Source of the DNA: Moorena sp. SIO3I8
Lineage (GTDB): Bacteria; Cyanobacteriota; Cyanobacteriia; Cyanobacteriales; Coleofasciculaceae
Reading direction: 5' to 3'
Assembly: GCF_010692325.1 (NCBI RefSeq)
Contig: NZ_JAAHHW010000009.1
Coordinates: 1-64,000, forward strand
Length of the DNA: 64,000 nucleotides
In this document: positions 1 to 8,037 of the stretch, piece after piece
Layout: each line of letters opens with the position of its first letter
Position numbering within the stretch: the stretch's first letter is position 1
Notes under the pieces: model-generated
The model's input: only the letters and a program-made list of their open reading frames with translations
Databases searched by the model: none
What the model was told of the DNA's origin: nothing
Program-made: the position numbers and the translations under genes

Positions 1-809
1 TGAAACCAAGCTTGGAGAAATTTGTCTGATAATAATGTTGAAGAGCCTAGAGTGTTATAATTATTAAATTCGATGAATAAAAATGCGATTGCTCCCACTA
101 TCAACAAAAAGATAGTGGTGCTAGTGACTACTTTAAAATTCAGGGAAAATTCCAGAGACTGACGTCGTCGGAGCATGCGATCGCGCAACCAAAGATAAAA
201 CTCAAAAATTACCTGTTGACCAATGCCACCGCAGATAATTAGAGCTGTGATCACTAGGTTCAGTAGAAGAGATGACTGATAACTTGTTAAACTGTCTGGA
301 AAAAGACTAAATCCGGCATTATTCCAAGCACTGATGCTATGAAAAATGGCTAACCAGAGTCCCTGGTATAATCCATAATCGGGAATAAACACTAGTAAAA
401 GTAGAAAAATCCCTGTGATTTCAAAAATTATTGCTGTGGCAATGATAGAACGAATTAATGCTGCACTGTCTTGTAAACCTTGTCGATCTAAGGCTTGTTG
501 AATGGCGATTTTCTGCTTTAATTTGAACTTGCGCCCCAGTATTAAAATGAGAAATGTGGTGGTGGTCATATAGCCCAAACCGCCAATTTGGAAGAGGGCA
601 AGCACAATCAACTGTCCCCAAAAGGAAAAATAGGAGCCAGTATCGACAACCACTAGACCAGTAACACAGACAGCAGAGGTTGAGGTGAATAGTGCCACCA
701 TCGGGTTAGTCCATGTGCCATCACTAGCAGCAAATGGCATCATTAGCAAAACAGTTCCGATGGCAATTACGGAAAGGAATCCAAGGCAAATGGTTCGGGG
801 AATAGTCAT
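1..809 (-). CDS. ktrB: KtrB/TrkH-family potassium uptake channel, N-terminal part (runs off window)
   Basis: This is the membrane subunit of a K+ uptake system (Ktr/Trk superfamily). The reverse strand reads from an ATG at 809 and is open to the window edge, giving about 269 residues. Visible features are an N-terminal hydrophobic segment, the filter-like stretch TSAVCVTGLVVVDTGSYF near residues 43-60 with its CVTGL signature, IGGLGYMTTTTF, a second filter region around NNAGFSLF, and further membrane segments. The last complete codons encode AWF, which fits the conserved QAxFQS stretch of KtrB. The C-terminal half lies outside the window. TrkH is the alternative name for the same superfamily; the single-subunit cyanobacterial form is usually called KtrB or NtpJ. 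I cannot see the partner KtrA/TrkA gene. Confidence 0.85.
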   Translation of the reverse strand, partial: MTIPRTICLGFLSVIAIGTVLLMMPFAASDGTWTNPMVALFTSTSAVCVTGLVVVDTGSYFSFWGQLIVLALFQIGGLGYMTTTTFLILILGRKFKLKQKIAIQQALDRQGLQDSAALIRSIIATAIIFEITGIFLLLLVFIPDYGLYQGLWLAIFHSISAWNNAGFSLFPDSLTSYQSSLLLNLVITALIICGGIGQQVIFEFYLWLRDRMLRRRQSLEFSLNFKVVTSTTIFLLIVGAIAFLFIEFNNYNTLGSSTLLSDKFLQAWF

Positions 810-813
810 TGGT

Positions 814-866
814 CATTTGTGATTTGTCTTTGTCCTTTGTCTTTGTCATTGTTCATTTGTGATTTA
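814..866. repeat. Short tandem repeat, TTTGTCT-like heptamers
   Basis: Degenerate tandem copies of ttgtctt/ttgtcct between the ktrB start and the next gene. They have the 7-nt period shared by most tandem repeats in this window. Confidence 0.6.
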
Positions 867-989
867 CCATCTGTCAAGACCCTTTTCCCTTAGTAGCAGC
901 CCACGGCCTGCCCCCGTCGAATTGGGTATGGTTTATGGAACTGAGAACCGCTATAGTTGGTGATACGGAACGATGCTACTGGACATAAT

Positions 990-1853
990 ATGACATTGAG
1001 TCTTGAAAAATTGAGTCTTGAAAAACAGATTCAGGAATTTTATGATGCCTCTTCTGGCTTGTGGGAAGCAGTTTGGGGTGAACATATGCACCATGGCTAT
1101 TATGGCTGGGCGGGTACTGAGAGGAAAAACCGATATCAGGCACAAATTGACTTGATTGATGAATTGCTCTGTTGGGCTGAAGTGGAGCAAGCTAGTACTA
1201 TTTTGGATGTCGGTTGTGGGATTGGTGGCAGTTCACTTTATCTAGCGCAACAGTTTGAAGCAAATGTTACTGGCATTACCTTAAGTCCAGTTCAAGCATC
1301 ACGAGGAACTCAACGAGCGCAAGAGGCTGGGTTGGCGACACGGGTTCAGTTTCAGGTTGCTAATGCTTTGGATATGCCTTTTGCTGATGAAACGTTTGAT
1401 TTTGTCTGGTCGATGGAGAGTGGAGAACATATGCCGGATAAGCAACAGTTTCTTCAAGAATGTTATCGGGTGCTTAAACCTGGGGGAAGGTTTTTAATGG
1501 CAACTTGGTGTCACCGTCCGATCACCTTGGCGACGGGACAATTGACAACAGATGAACAGCAGCATTTGGCTGAAATTTATCGGGTTTATTGTTTGCCTTA
1601 TGTGATTTCGTTGCAGGAGTATGAGGAAATTGCTGGCAATTTGAATTTCCAAACTATTCGGACGGCGGATTGGTCAGATGCGGTTGAACCGTTTTGGGAT
1701 ATTGTGATTGATTCTGCTTTTGAGCCGAAAGCGATTTTAGGGTTGCTTAAAAGTAATTGGAAAATTGTGGAAGCGGCACTGTCGATGGGGTTGATGAGTC
1801 GAGGGTATCGCCGGGGGTTGATTCGTTATGGGTTGTTGTATGGCAGCAAGTGA
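990..1853 (+). CDS. SAM-dependent methyltransferase, gamma-tocopherol methyltransferase-like
   Basis: Class I SAM methyltransferase of about 287 residues. The SAM-binding motif LDVGCGIGGSS lies near residue 74, followed by the acidic stretch VTGITLSPVQ, the post-motif WSMESGEHMPDK, and LKPGGRFL. The opening YDASSGLWEAVWGEHMHHGYY is the usual start of the tocopherol / sarcosine-dimethylglycine methyltransferase group, so transfer to a prenylquinone or a small amine is plausible. I chose the ATG at 990 because the family normally begins shortly before this stretch; the frame is also open upstream to a TTG at 957. It is monocistronic as far as I can see. Substrate is inferred from resemblance only. 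Confidence 0.75.
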   Translation: MTLSLEKLSLEKQIQEFYDASSGLWEAVWGEHMHHGYYGWAGTERKNRYQAQIDLIDELLCWAEVEQASTILDVGCGIGGSSLYLAQQFEANVTGITLSPVQASRGTQRAQEAGLATRVQFQVANALDMPFADETFDFVWSMESGEHMPDKQQFLQECYRVLKPGGRFLMATWCHRPITLATGQLTTDEQQHLAEIYRVYCLPYVISLQEYEEIAGNLNFQTIRTADWSDAVEPFWDIVIDSAFEPKAILGLLKSNWKIVEAALSMGLMSRGYRRGLIRYGLLYGSK

Positions 1854-2071
1854 GGATTGTAACGGAAATCATTTGCTGATACCTTGAGTTATCAAAATCA
1901 GTTGTATATGACCCAAATCTGATGATTCCTATGGGGTCATCCCATGTTAATTAGCAGTTTATTTTACGGAAAGGAGGTCAAATCCCGTGAAGTAATTATA
2001 TATATAACAGTGAGTTAGTTGCCAATGGCAATTTGGCATGGGCAATGGTAAATCCATCGATTATTGTGGTA

Positions 2072-2099
2072 AGCACTAATGCTAGTAAAAATTAGTGCT
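2072..2099. other. 9-bp perfect hairpin in 328-bp intergenic region
   Basis: agcactaat (2072-2080) and attagtgct (2091-2099) pair perfectly around a 10-nt loop. There is no T tract directly behind it. The rest of 1854-2181 shows nothing I recognise. Confidence 0.45.
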
Positions 2100-2181
2100 A
2101 TATTACTAGATTTTATCCTAGGTGGCTGAACGTGTTAGGTGGCTGTATCTTGTAGCTTTAAATTTTAATTAGGAGTAGGTC

Positions 2182-2862
2182 ATGAACCACTTTACTGTGC
2201 TTATGGAGTTTTTGCGCGATCGCCAAAGATTCCTGAAGGAGGTTGACCAAGGGATTAGGATTGATATCAAGATTATCTCTTTATTGATTGCTAGCTCGGC
2301 ATTTTTTGGGATTTATGGTGCAATTATCGGCTCGTTTAGTGGCCCCCTCCAGATTATCTCTTCAGCTATCAAATTACCGGCGTTATACCTCTTAACACTG
2401 TTGATTTGTTTACCAACTTTATATTTTTTTGAGATTAGCTCAGGCTCTAAACGTAGTTTTGGGCAGTACCTAGCTTTGCTTTTGGCGGCGACATCTGTGA
2501 TTAGTGTGATGCTATTTGGCTTTGCTCCTATCACTCTCTTTTTCCGTCTCTCGATTGATGATTATACATTTTTTCAGCTCTTAAATATAGTAATATTTGG
2601 CATCACTGGGTTAATTGGTGTCAATGTGTTTTACCAATGCATGGGATTGATCACTGAGCAAGAAGCTGAAGAAAACAAATATCGCACTAGGATTCTTAAA
2701 GCTTGGTTAGTGCTCTATGGATTTGTTGGTAGCCAATTGGGATGGACCCTCAGACCATTCTTCGGAGCTCCTGGGGAACCTTTTGCCCTATTTCGCGAGC
2801 TAGAGAGTAATTTTTATATGCATGTGTTGCAGTTAATTGGTAGAATGCTGGGTTGGGGTTAA
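2182..2862 (+). CDS. Multi-pass membrane protein of unknown function
   Basis: A 226-residue protein with about five or six hydrophobic segments (approximately residues 28-52, 62-82, 92-120, 127-152 and 168-190) and short charged loops. A good ribosome-binding site (aggag) sits just before the ATG at 2182. The loose resemblance is to Yip1-like membrane proteins, but I do not recognise a defined family with certainty. The next gene on the same strand (3293) also encodes a small membrane protein, and the two may belong together, although 430 bp of repeat-rich DNA separate them. No catalytic motif is visible. Confidence 0.7.
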   Translation: MNHFTVLMEFLRDRQRFLKEVDQGIRIDIKIISLLIASSAFFGIYGAIIGSFSGPLQIISSAIKLPALYLLTLLICLPTLYFFEISSGSKRSFGQYLALLLAATSVISVMLFGFAPITLFFRLSIDDYTFFQLLNIVIFGITGLIGVNVFYQCMGLITEQEAEENKYRTRILKAWLVLYGFVGSQLGWTLRPFFGAPGEPFALFRELESNFYMHVLQLIGRMLGWG

Positions 2863-3292
2863 GGCTTACTATTGATTTGCTATTTTGAAGCCACACTTGT
2901 GGCAGGTATAGCGCTGCGCGCAGCGCTATTTCTTATATCGATAACGGATGGGATTGCTTGGGTGCAAGTAAGAGGACTTGATTTCTTCGCAGTGTGGTTT
3001 GGGTGCATCTCATTAAAGCTATTTGACACGGTGGGTGGAACGGGCATCTTGGTGGAATGGGCATCTTGGTGGAATGGGCATCTTGCCCGTTTCATTTCCG
3101 GACGAGCTTTCCGAACAAGGCTCGAAGAGGGGGAAAATGAGGGCTCGCCCAAGGGTGGTGCGTTACGGGGCGGACTATGCCAACCCTGGCTACGAGGCTG
3201 AAAATAAGGGCAAGTCCGCCCCTAACGCACCCTACGCAAGTGATTGGGATTGGTACAAGATATCATAAAATGGTTAACAGGAGCGAGATGAT
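2863..3292. repeat. Repeat-rich intergenic region (tandem 18-mers and a 20-bp inverted repeat)
   Basis: Contains the palindrome gcgctgcgcgcagcgc near 2911-2926. Three near-identical copies of an about 18-nt unit built on ggtggaatgggcatctt lie at roughly 3033-3090. An inverted repeat pairs 3157-3176 with 3213-3231 (ggtgcgttacggggcggact against agtccgcccctaacgcacc, one mismatch). Reading frames across it are repeat-driven and do not look like genes. Confidence 0.6.
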
Positions 3293-4009
3293 ATGTCATC
3301 AAATTTAGGTAATTTACAGATTACGTCAGAGGATATCAGAAACCTGGTAGATCTGAATTTTGCTAAGCTGGTGGCTATTGATTTTTGTCGGGGGTTTATA
3401 TTTAAGAAGCCTAAGAATATGTTATCGGTTCTGTTAACTGAGATATTTATATTGGGTCTGAGTCTAATTTTATTTTTGCCTCCAATCCTGCTTTTTATGA
3501 AAAATTCAGGCAATTTGCCTGAAGACCAGGCTGGGATAACTGGGCTATTTACTATACTGGTGGGATTGTTTGTTTCAGGGATAGTGATTGGTAATGTATA
3601 TCTTTATAAACAAGGAAAGCGAATTAAGTCTTTGGTTAGGTTAATGGATCAGGTTGATAACTATAATGGTGTGATTAAAGCGATTGATTTAGCTGAACGA
3701 ATAGAGGCAATTGAGGGCTCAATTACTGAGTTCAAGCACTCTGAAAGCCGGATAAAAGTAATTAAATCTCTCGCTATTACTAAAAAAAGTTTAGTTAATG
3801 CTTTACAAGTGGAAAATTTAATCAGAAGTCATAAGAATTTACTTGAAGGTCGTCAGGCATTGTTAAGCAATCTTGATGATAATTTGGCTACTTTGATGGC
3901 TTTTGATCTGAGTGAGGAAACTGGTGAGTATGGTCGCTTACTGAATCAGTCTCTTCAGATTGGTATGAGTGTACATAAGGAGGTGATAAATTTACGAGGT
4001 AAGCGGTAA
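3293..4009 (+). CDS. Two-TM membrane protein of unknown function with coiled C-terminal half
   Basis: 238 residues. The N-terminal 40 residues are soluble, followed by two strong membrane segments (about residues 43-65 and 82-103) and a charged, helical cytoplasmic-type tail rich in Glu, Lys and Leu to the end. An aggag-like site (caggagcgag) lies a few bases upstream of the ATG. I do not recognise the family. It follows another uncharacterised membrane protein gene on the same strand, so a shared process is possible but unproven. Confidence 0.65.
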   Translation: MSSNLGNLQITSEDIRNLVDLNFAKLVAIDFCRGFIFKKPKNMLSVLLTEIFILGLSLILFLPPILLFMKNSGNLPEDQAGITGLFTILVGLFVSGIVIGNVYLYKQGKRIKSLVRLMDQVDNYNGVIKAIDLAERIEAIEGSITEFKHSESRIKVIKSLAITKKSLVNALQVENLIRSHKNLLEGRQALLSNLDDNLATLMAFDLSEETGEYGRLLNQSLQIGMSVHKEVINLRGKR

Positions 4010-4057
4010 GTTGTTCGGGTAGCGTGGCCTTTTGGCCAAAGTTGTCTATCAGAATGA

Positions 4058-4169
4058 AGAATGTAGAATGTAGAATGTAGAATGTAGAATGCACAATTCT
4101 TAATTCTTAATTCTTAATTCTTAATTCTTAATTCTTAATTCTTAATTCTTAATTCTTAATTCTTAATTC
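4058..4169. repeat. Two adjacent heptamer STRRs (aatgtag and ttcttaa units)
   Basis: About five copies of aatgtag (4058-4091) run into about eleven copies of ttcttaa (4095-4169). They sit between the membrane-protein gene and the 3' end of the convergent retron reverse transcriptase gene. Confidence 0.9.
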
Positions 4170-4189
4170 AAAAATAAGTAAGCTGAGAC

Positions 4190-5602
4190 CTAATGCTGAT
4201 TAGATAACCATTTCTCTTTGATGCGTTGGATTTGTGCTTGAAACGGGGCTGCTTTTTCGGGATTGACCATGGCGATGAAGTTGGCGTAGCCTTGAATGGC
4301 TGCGATTACATTACTGGAGTTTCCCCAGTGTTTGCTGTCTGGACCGTCTTTTTCGATTTGATAGAGGGTAGCACGGAAGCGTTTTAATTGTTTTCTGGAA
4401 ATATTGAGATGGTGGTTGACTACAATTCCTGTTACTTCTTGTTGTTGGGATTTGCGTAGGATTCGGGTCTTTTGTTGATTGATAGTAAACCCTTCGTGAG
4501 CTACTACGGAGCTGGTGCGTTTTAGGAGTTTACCGATAAAGCGGAGGCTATCACCGGAGGCGGAGAAGGTGAGATCATCGGCATAGCGGGTGTAAATAAA
4601 GCCTAAGTCTGTGGCTAGGTTGGTTAGTCGGTGGTCTAAACGACGGCACAATATGTTGGTAATGGCTGGTGAAGCGGGGGACCCTTGGGGGAGGTGGCGA
4701 TCGCTTGTGGCTACGTAGTAGGTTTTGCTATCTAGTTCGACTTCTTCGATGTCGGCTTCTGTACATAGTAATCCAAATACTGTTGCTGCTGCTTCTGAAT
4801 AACCGAATGACCGGAAAAGTCCTTTGACTCGTGGGTAGGAAATGGATGGGAAGAAATTTTTTAGGTCAATGTTGATAATGACATCAGCACCAACATGAGG
4901 CTGGGCGTTGGTTACTATGGAGCGATCGCGTCGAAAGCCGTGAGCGGCATTGTCTAGTTCTAGTTTTTCTAGTATGTTGCTGAGAATCCAGTGTTGTGCT
5001 TGTTTTAGTTTTGGTTTGGGTGCGGAAATTAATCGCTCTCCACCGGTTTTTTTGGGAATCTTGAAACGAATGTAGTGAGATATGGTGGCGGTTTTGCGAT
5101 TAAATGCGAGAAAGCGTAGCTGTCCTAGGGTAATCCCCATGGCTTGAGCAATGTCTTGGGCTGTGCTAAGCAGGGGTAATTTATAGGTTTCTAATCGTAT
5201 GCGATCGCTTTCGGTATGGTTTAGACCTGGAGATACTTCCTCACCGAGATATAGTATTTCCTTTTGCTGGCGTATAGCCCACGCTTGGGCACGTTCGAGC
5301 CGTTGTTGTTCCCGTCTTTCTTTGGTTTCCTGACGCTTACGCCTGGACTCTGCTAACCGTTCTTTTAGCAAGCGCTTACGCAGTGCTTGTTCGTTTTGTA
5401 GTTTCTTACTTTCTTGACGCAGTTGGGCTAGTTCTCGCTGGAGTTCTCCCCGCCGTCGAATTTCATCAGCTGGATCTTCTGGCATTTCACCTTGTGCTGG
5501 CCAAAATCCGTAGCGAATCATTTCTTCGAGCACGAATTCTTCTTTACCTATTTGGCGGATGCGATCGTAGAGTTCCTGACGGGTACGGGGTTGGTCTGAC
5601 AT
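4190..5602 (-). CDS. Retron reverse transcriptase
   Basis: A 470-residue RNA-directed DNA polymerase expected to make msDNA from the adjacent RNA. Residues 1-145 form a charged N-terminal extension with a coiled-coil-like stretch at about 48-115; the RT domain follows (about 160-425). The catalytic aspartates are D246 (INIDLKNFF) and YADD at 340-343; LPQGSPASP is at 304-312. Two retron signatures are present: NAAHGF (NAxxH) at 218-223 and VTG at 390-392. These separate it from group II intron RTs, and no maturase or endonuclease domain is visible. It is the last gene of a minus-strand set: WGR/HEAT protein, SWIM protein, ncRNA, RT. The start at 5602 has no strong Shine-Dalgarno. The long N-terminal extension is unusual for short retron RTs. 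Confidence 0.92.
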   Translation of the reverse strand: MSDQPRTRQELYDRIRQIGKEEFVLEEMIRYGFWPAQGEMPEDPADEIRRRGELQRELAQLRQESKKLQNEQALRKRLLKERLAESRRKRQETKERREQQRLERAQAWAIRQQKEILYLGEEVSPGLNHTESDRIRLETYKLPLLSTAQDIAQAMGITLGQLRFLAFNRKTATISHYIRFKIPKKTGGERLISAPKPKLKQAQHWILSNILEKLELDNAAHGFRRDRSIVTNAQPHVGADVIINIDLKNFFPSISYPRVKGLFRSFGYSEAAATVFGLLCTEADIEEVELDSKTYYVATSDRHLPQGSPASPAITNILCRRLDHRLTNLATDLGFIYTRYADDLTFSASGDSLRFIGKLLKRTSSVVAHEGFTINQQKTRILRKSQQQEVTGIVVNHHLNISRKQLKRFRATLYQIEKDGPDSKHWGNSSNVIAAIQGYANFIAMVNPEKAAPFQAQIQRIKEKWLSNQH

Positions 5603-5652
5603 GGGTTTTTATAGCAGTTTGCAATTGGGTAAGGTACAAATTCTTGGGTTTT

Positions 5653-5673
5653 AGGGAGCAGGGAGCAGGGAGT
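5653..5673. repeat. Short STRR, gggagca heptamers
   Basis: Three copies of agggagc/agggagt between the RT start and the ncRNA. Confidence 0.7.
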
Positions 5674-5802
5674 AGGTAAGAAAGAAGAGGGAAGTCGGAA
5701 GATGGAAAAAATCCTGTGTACCTCATAGCTAGGAAAAAGGCTATAGTTTTTAAGGTTAGTTGAAGGTTATTTGTGATACCATTAATGATTAGCTCTATAC
5801 AA

Positions 5803-6049
5803 AAAAATCACGCCTACTCCGTTGGTTACCCCTTCGTAAACTCCCTCGGACTAGACTGCTCAACTCAAGCGGGCTCGGGTGCTATCGCTAATTAGTTTTA
5901 AGAAAACGAAACCGTAATAGCGATAGCACCCGACAGCCCGCACAGTCACGAGCAGGCTAGTGATGCGTGGTTGAACTTATCGCAGGGACGGCGATCCACC
6001 GCCCAGATTGCAAGGCTGTTTACCAACTGGTGGAATGGACGTGATTTAT
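5803..6049 (-). ncRNA. Predicted retron msr-msd RNA
   Basis: About 245 nt transcribed from the minus strand, upstream of the RT gene. The proposed a1 arm (6047-6038, aaatcacgtc) pairs with a2 (5814-5805, ggcgtgattt) over 10 bp with one G-U. The helix continues after one mismatch with 5 bp, then 6 more (guuggu with accaac) across a 4-nt bulge. A run of seven U follows a2. The msd part is a long hairpin: 5869-5890 pairs with 5918-5941 over 22 bp, broken only by a 2-nt bulge, around a 27-nt loop. Below it, 5851-5861 pairs with 5950-5960 at 10 of 11 positions. An AGC just after a1 (about 6016-6018) is a candidate branching guanosine. The a1 arm overlaps the stop codon of the SWIM gene. Seen: the inverted repeats. 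Inferred: their retron roles. Confidence 0.8.
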
Positions 6050-7686
6050 TGATACTGACGAGCGTGCTGCATCCGCAACGCCAGAATGTGTTCACAAGGA
6101 CCTTTGTACAGCTTATTTTGCTGATACCAATTACAGGTACACTCTGCTGCTATTATACGTTCATCACGATCAATTGTCAAAACGGGATTATAGGTTTTGC
6201 TTTTATCTGTGACATTTCCCTGTAGCTGGAGTGTACCTCCAGCGTCTTTTACTGAGGTTACTTGTACGGCATTGTTACTTAAGAAGCGGGTTGCTGTTTC
6301 TTCTCGCTGATTGGCAAACCGTAACCGTTCCATGGGTAAGGGCTCTCGGGAGAGTTCCCGGACTCGATATACTTGCTTGTTTAAGTCGTAAATGGCTCGT
6401 CCGGCTTGGGTGTAAGCTCCTAAGGCACCTAGGACAGCAGTAGGACTTAGGTCTAACCGCTGGGCGAGACTATCGGGACTTTCTACCCAGTTTTCTCTGA
6501 GTGCGTCAAAAATGAGTTGTTGAGTCCACTGATCTACATCTGCACGGGGTGCCATTAAGTCAAAGTTCCCAGCTTGGGACCAATCGTTAGCTGTCCATCC
6601 TGATAAACCGAGGGTAAAGGACATATCCCCTAGGTCAGCTACATAAAAGGATGGCATGCCGGTTCCGAGTAGGTGAATGGTAAATTTGTTGGCAATGGGA
6701 ATCAGACGTTCTAGGATGTGGAGGCGGCGGCGTCCCCACACTCGGATGATCTGTTCTGATGAACCTTGATAGGGCGATCGCGAACAGACTACTTCGATGT
6801 TCCAAGGCTCAAATACTATTCGCACGGGTTCTCCTGGTTTGAGATGGTAACGCATTCCCCGTGGGCCAGTTTTTTCTTTGTGGCGACGCAACACAAAACA
6901 GATATTGTGAATATCCATGGGCTGCAAGTCAAAGGTGGTGGCGGGTAAGGCCATGGCGGAACTGACTTGTAGAAATCCTCTTACCCAACTGTCTGGTAGG
7001 TCAATTTTGACTTCTTTAAATGCTGCTTCATGGGTGGTTTTTACTTCAAAACCGGAGGGGTCAATTTCAAATTGGGTTGTCTTGTAACTGCGGATTTTTT
7101 GAAATTCGTTGTATAGGGCGGCGGAGTAGTCTATGTTTGTTGTACCGCAGGCGAATTCGCTGATAGTTTTAAAGACTTCGTAGCTGGCTCCTAGTCGGCC
7201 ATAACTGGATTCATCTTGGCTGAAACATTCAAAGAAGACTTCATCGGGATGAACGGTAATTACTGGATCGAGGACAAACCAGGCATCACGGTCTTTCTCA
7301 TAAAGGTAATTGTAGTACTGCTGTCTGGCTTTATAAAAGGTGGATAATCGTTGATATCGGTTCTGATTTAATTGAGTTAGTTCTGCTTGTAAGGGTTGAA
7401 TTTTATTGGCGAGGTCTTGGCGTTGTGCGGCTATGATTTGCCAGTCTTGTTGGTCTTGGTTGGCACGCCATTGTTTATACTCAGTTCTGTCTTTGGGTTT
7501 GAAGCGTAAATCGGAAACTACTACGTCATGTAGGGCGCTGATGGCTTCTCGAAAGGCTACATTTTTCCCTAATTCACCAATGAAGTAGGTGGGAGGACGC
7601 TTGGTGTCTGGGGAGAAGGACATTTGGGTGCTGCTGCCGCGATCGCTAACTGCTGTATTATTTTTATAGGCGTAGTTAAATTCCAT
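6046..7686 (-). CDS. Retron-associated SWIM zinc-finger protein
   Basis: 546 residues. The C-terminus carries a SWIM finger: C516-x-C518, then C531-x-H533 (ECTCNW...GPCEHIL), a fold that in other proteins binds DNA or protein. Residues about 385-445 look like a winged-helix segment (LIFDALRENW, LDLSPTAVLGALGAY, GRAIYDLNKQVYRV), and there is a coiled region at about 75-120. The first 380 residues are not a domain I recognise. The gene lies between the WGR/HEAT gene and the ncRNA/RT on the same strand, and its stop codon lies within the predicted ncRNA a1 arm. It fits the winged-helix/SWIM accessory protein I recall from type XIII retrons. Function unknown; a nucleic-acid-sensing or effector role is inference. 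Confidence 0.85.
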   Translation of the reverse strand: MEFNYAYKNNTAVSDRGSSTQMSFSPDTKRPPTYFIGELGKNVAFREAISALHDVVVSDLRFKPKDRTEYKQWRANQDQQDWQIIAAQRQDLANKIQPLQAELTQLNQNRYQRLSTFYKARQQYYNYLYEKDRDAWFVLDPVITVHPDEVFFECFSQDESSYGRLGASYEVFKTISEFACGTTNIDYSAALYNEFQKIRSYKTTQFEIDPSGFEVKTTHEAAFKEVKIDLPDSWVRGFLQVSSAMALPATTFDLQPMDIHNICFVLRRHKEKTGPRGMRYHLKPGEPVRIVFEPWNIEVVCSRSPYQGSSEQIIRVWGRRRLHILERLIPIANKFTIHLLGTGMPSFYVADLGDMSFTLGLSGWTANDWSQAGNFDLMAPRADVDQWTQQLIFDALRENWVESPDSLAQRLDLSPTAVLGALGAYTQAGRAIYDLNKQVYRVRELSREPLPMERLRFANQREETATRFLSNNAVQVTSVKDAGGTLQLQGNVTDKSKTYNPVLTIDRDERIIAAECTCNWYQQNKLYKGPCEHILALRMQHARQYQ

Positions 7687-7726
7687 GGTTTTTAGGGAAT
7701 TGAAGTATTTTTTTAATTGTTAAGGA

Positions 7727-7815
7727 GGGAATCGGGAATCGGGAATCGGGAATCGGGAATCGGGAATCGGGAATCGGGAAGTTAGAAGTTAGAAGTCAGA
7801 AGTCAGAAGTTAGAA
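7727..7815. repeat. Heptamer STRRs (gggaatc, then gttagaa/gtcagaa)
   Basis: Nearly eight tandem copies of gggaatc (7727-7780), followed by five copies of gttagaa/gtcagaa (7781-7815), in the 351-bp gap between the two retron accessory genes. Confidence 0.9.
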
Positions 7816-7962
7816 TCGGTAATTGGGAATCGGAAAAATTAGGAAATAGATAATGGAAATAGATAATAATAGTTTTTGGTGTTAGACTGAATCAGTATTT
7901 TGTTTGATGAGCTATCAGGATATAGTTGAAAATGCTATAGGGTTTCTCCTACTATAGGTAAT

Positions 7963-8014
7963 CCCGACTCCCGACTCCCGACTCCCGACTCCCGACTCCC
8001 GACTCCCTGTTCCC
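7963..8014. repeat. Heptamer STRR (cgactcc)
   Basis: Six or more copies of cccgact ending in ctgttccct, just downstream of the WGR/HEAT gene. In minus-strand RNA this array reads gggaguc and is complementary to the gauuccc array at 7727-7780, with one G-U pair per heptamer. Confidence 0.9.
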
Positions 8015-8037
8015 TAAAATCAACAAATTATAAATCC

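Noticed and set aside
4190-5602. Reading the RT as a group II intron maturase or DGR RT
   Set aside because: No maturase X or endonuclease domain, no template/variable repeat pair, and the retron motifs NAxxH and VTG are present together with an msr-msd-like RNA.
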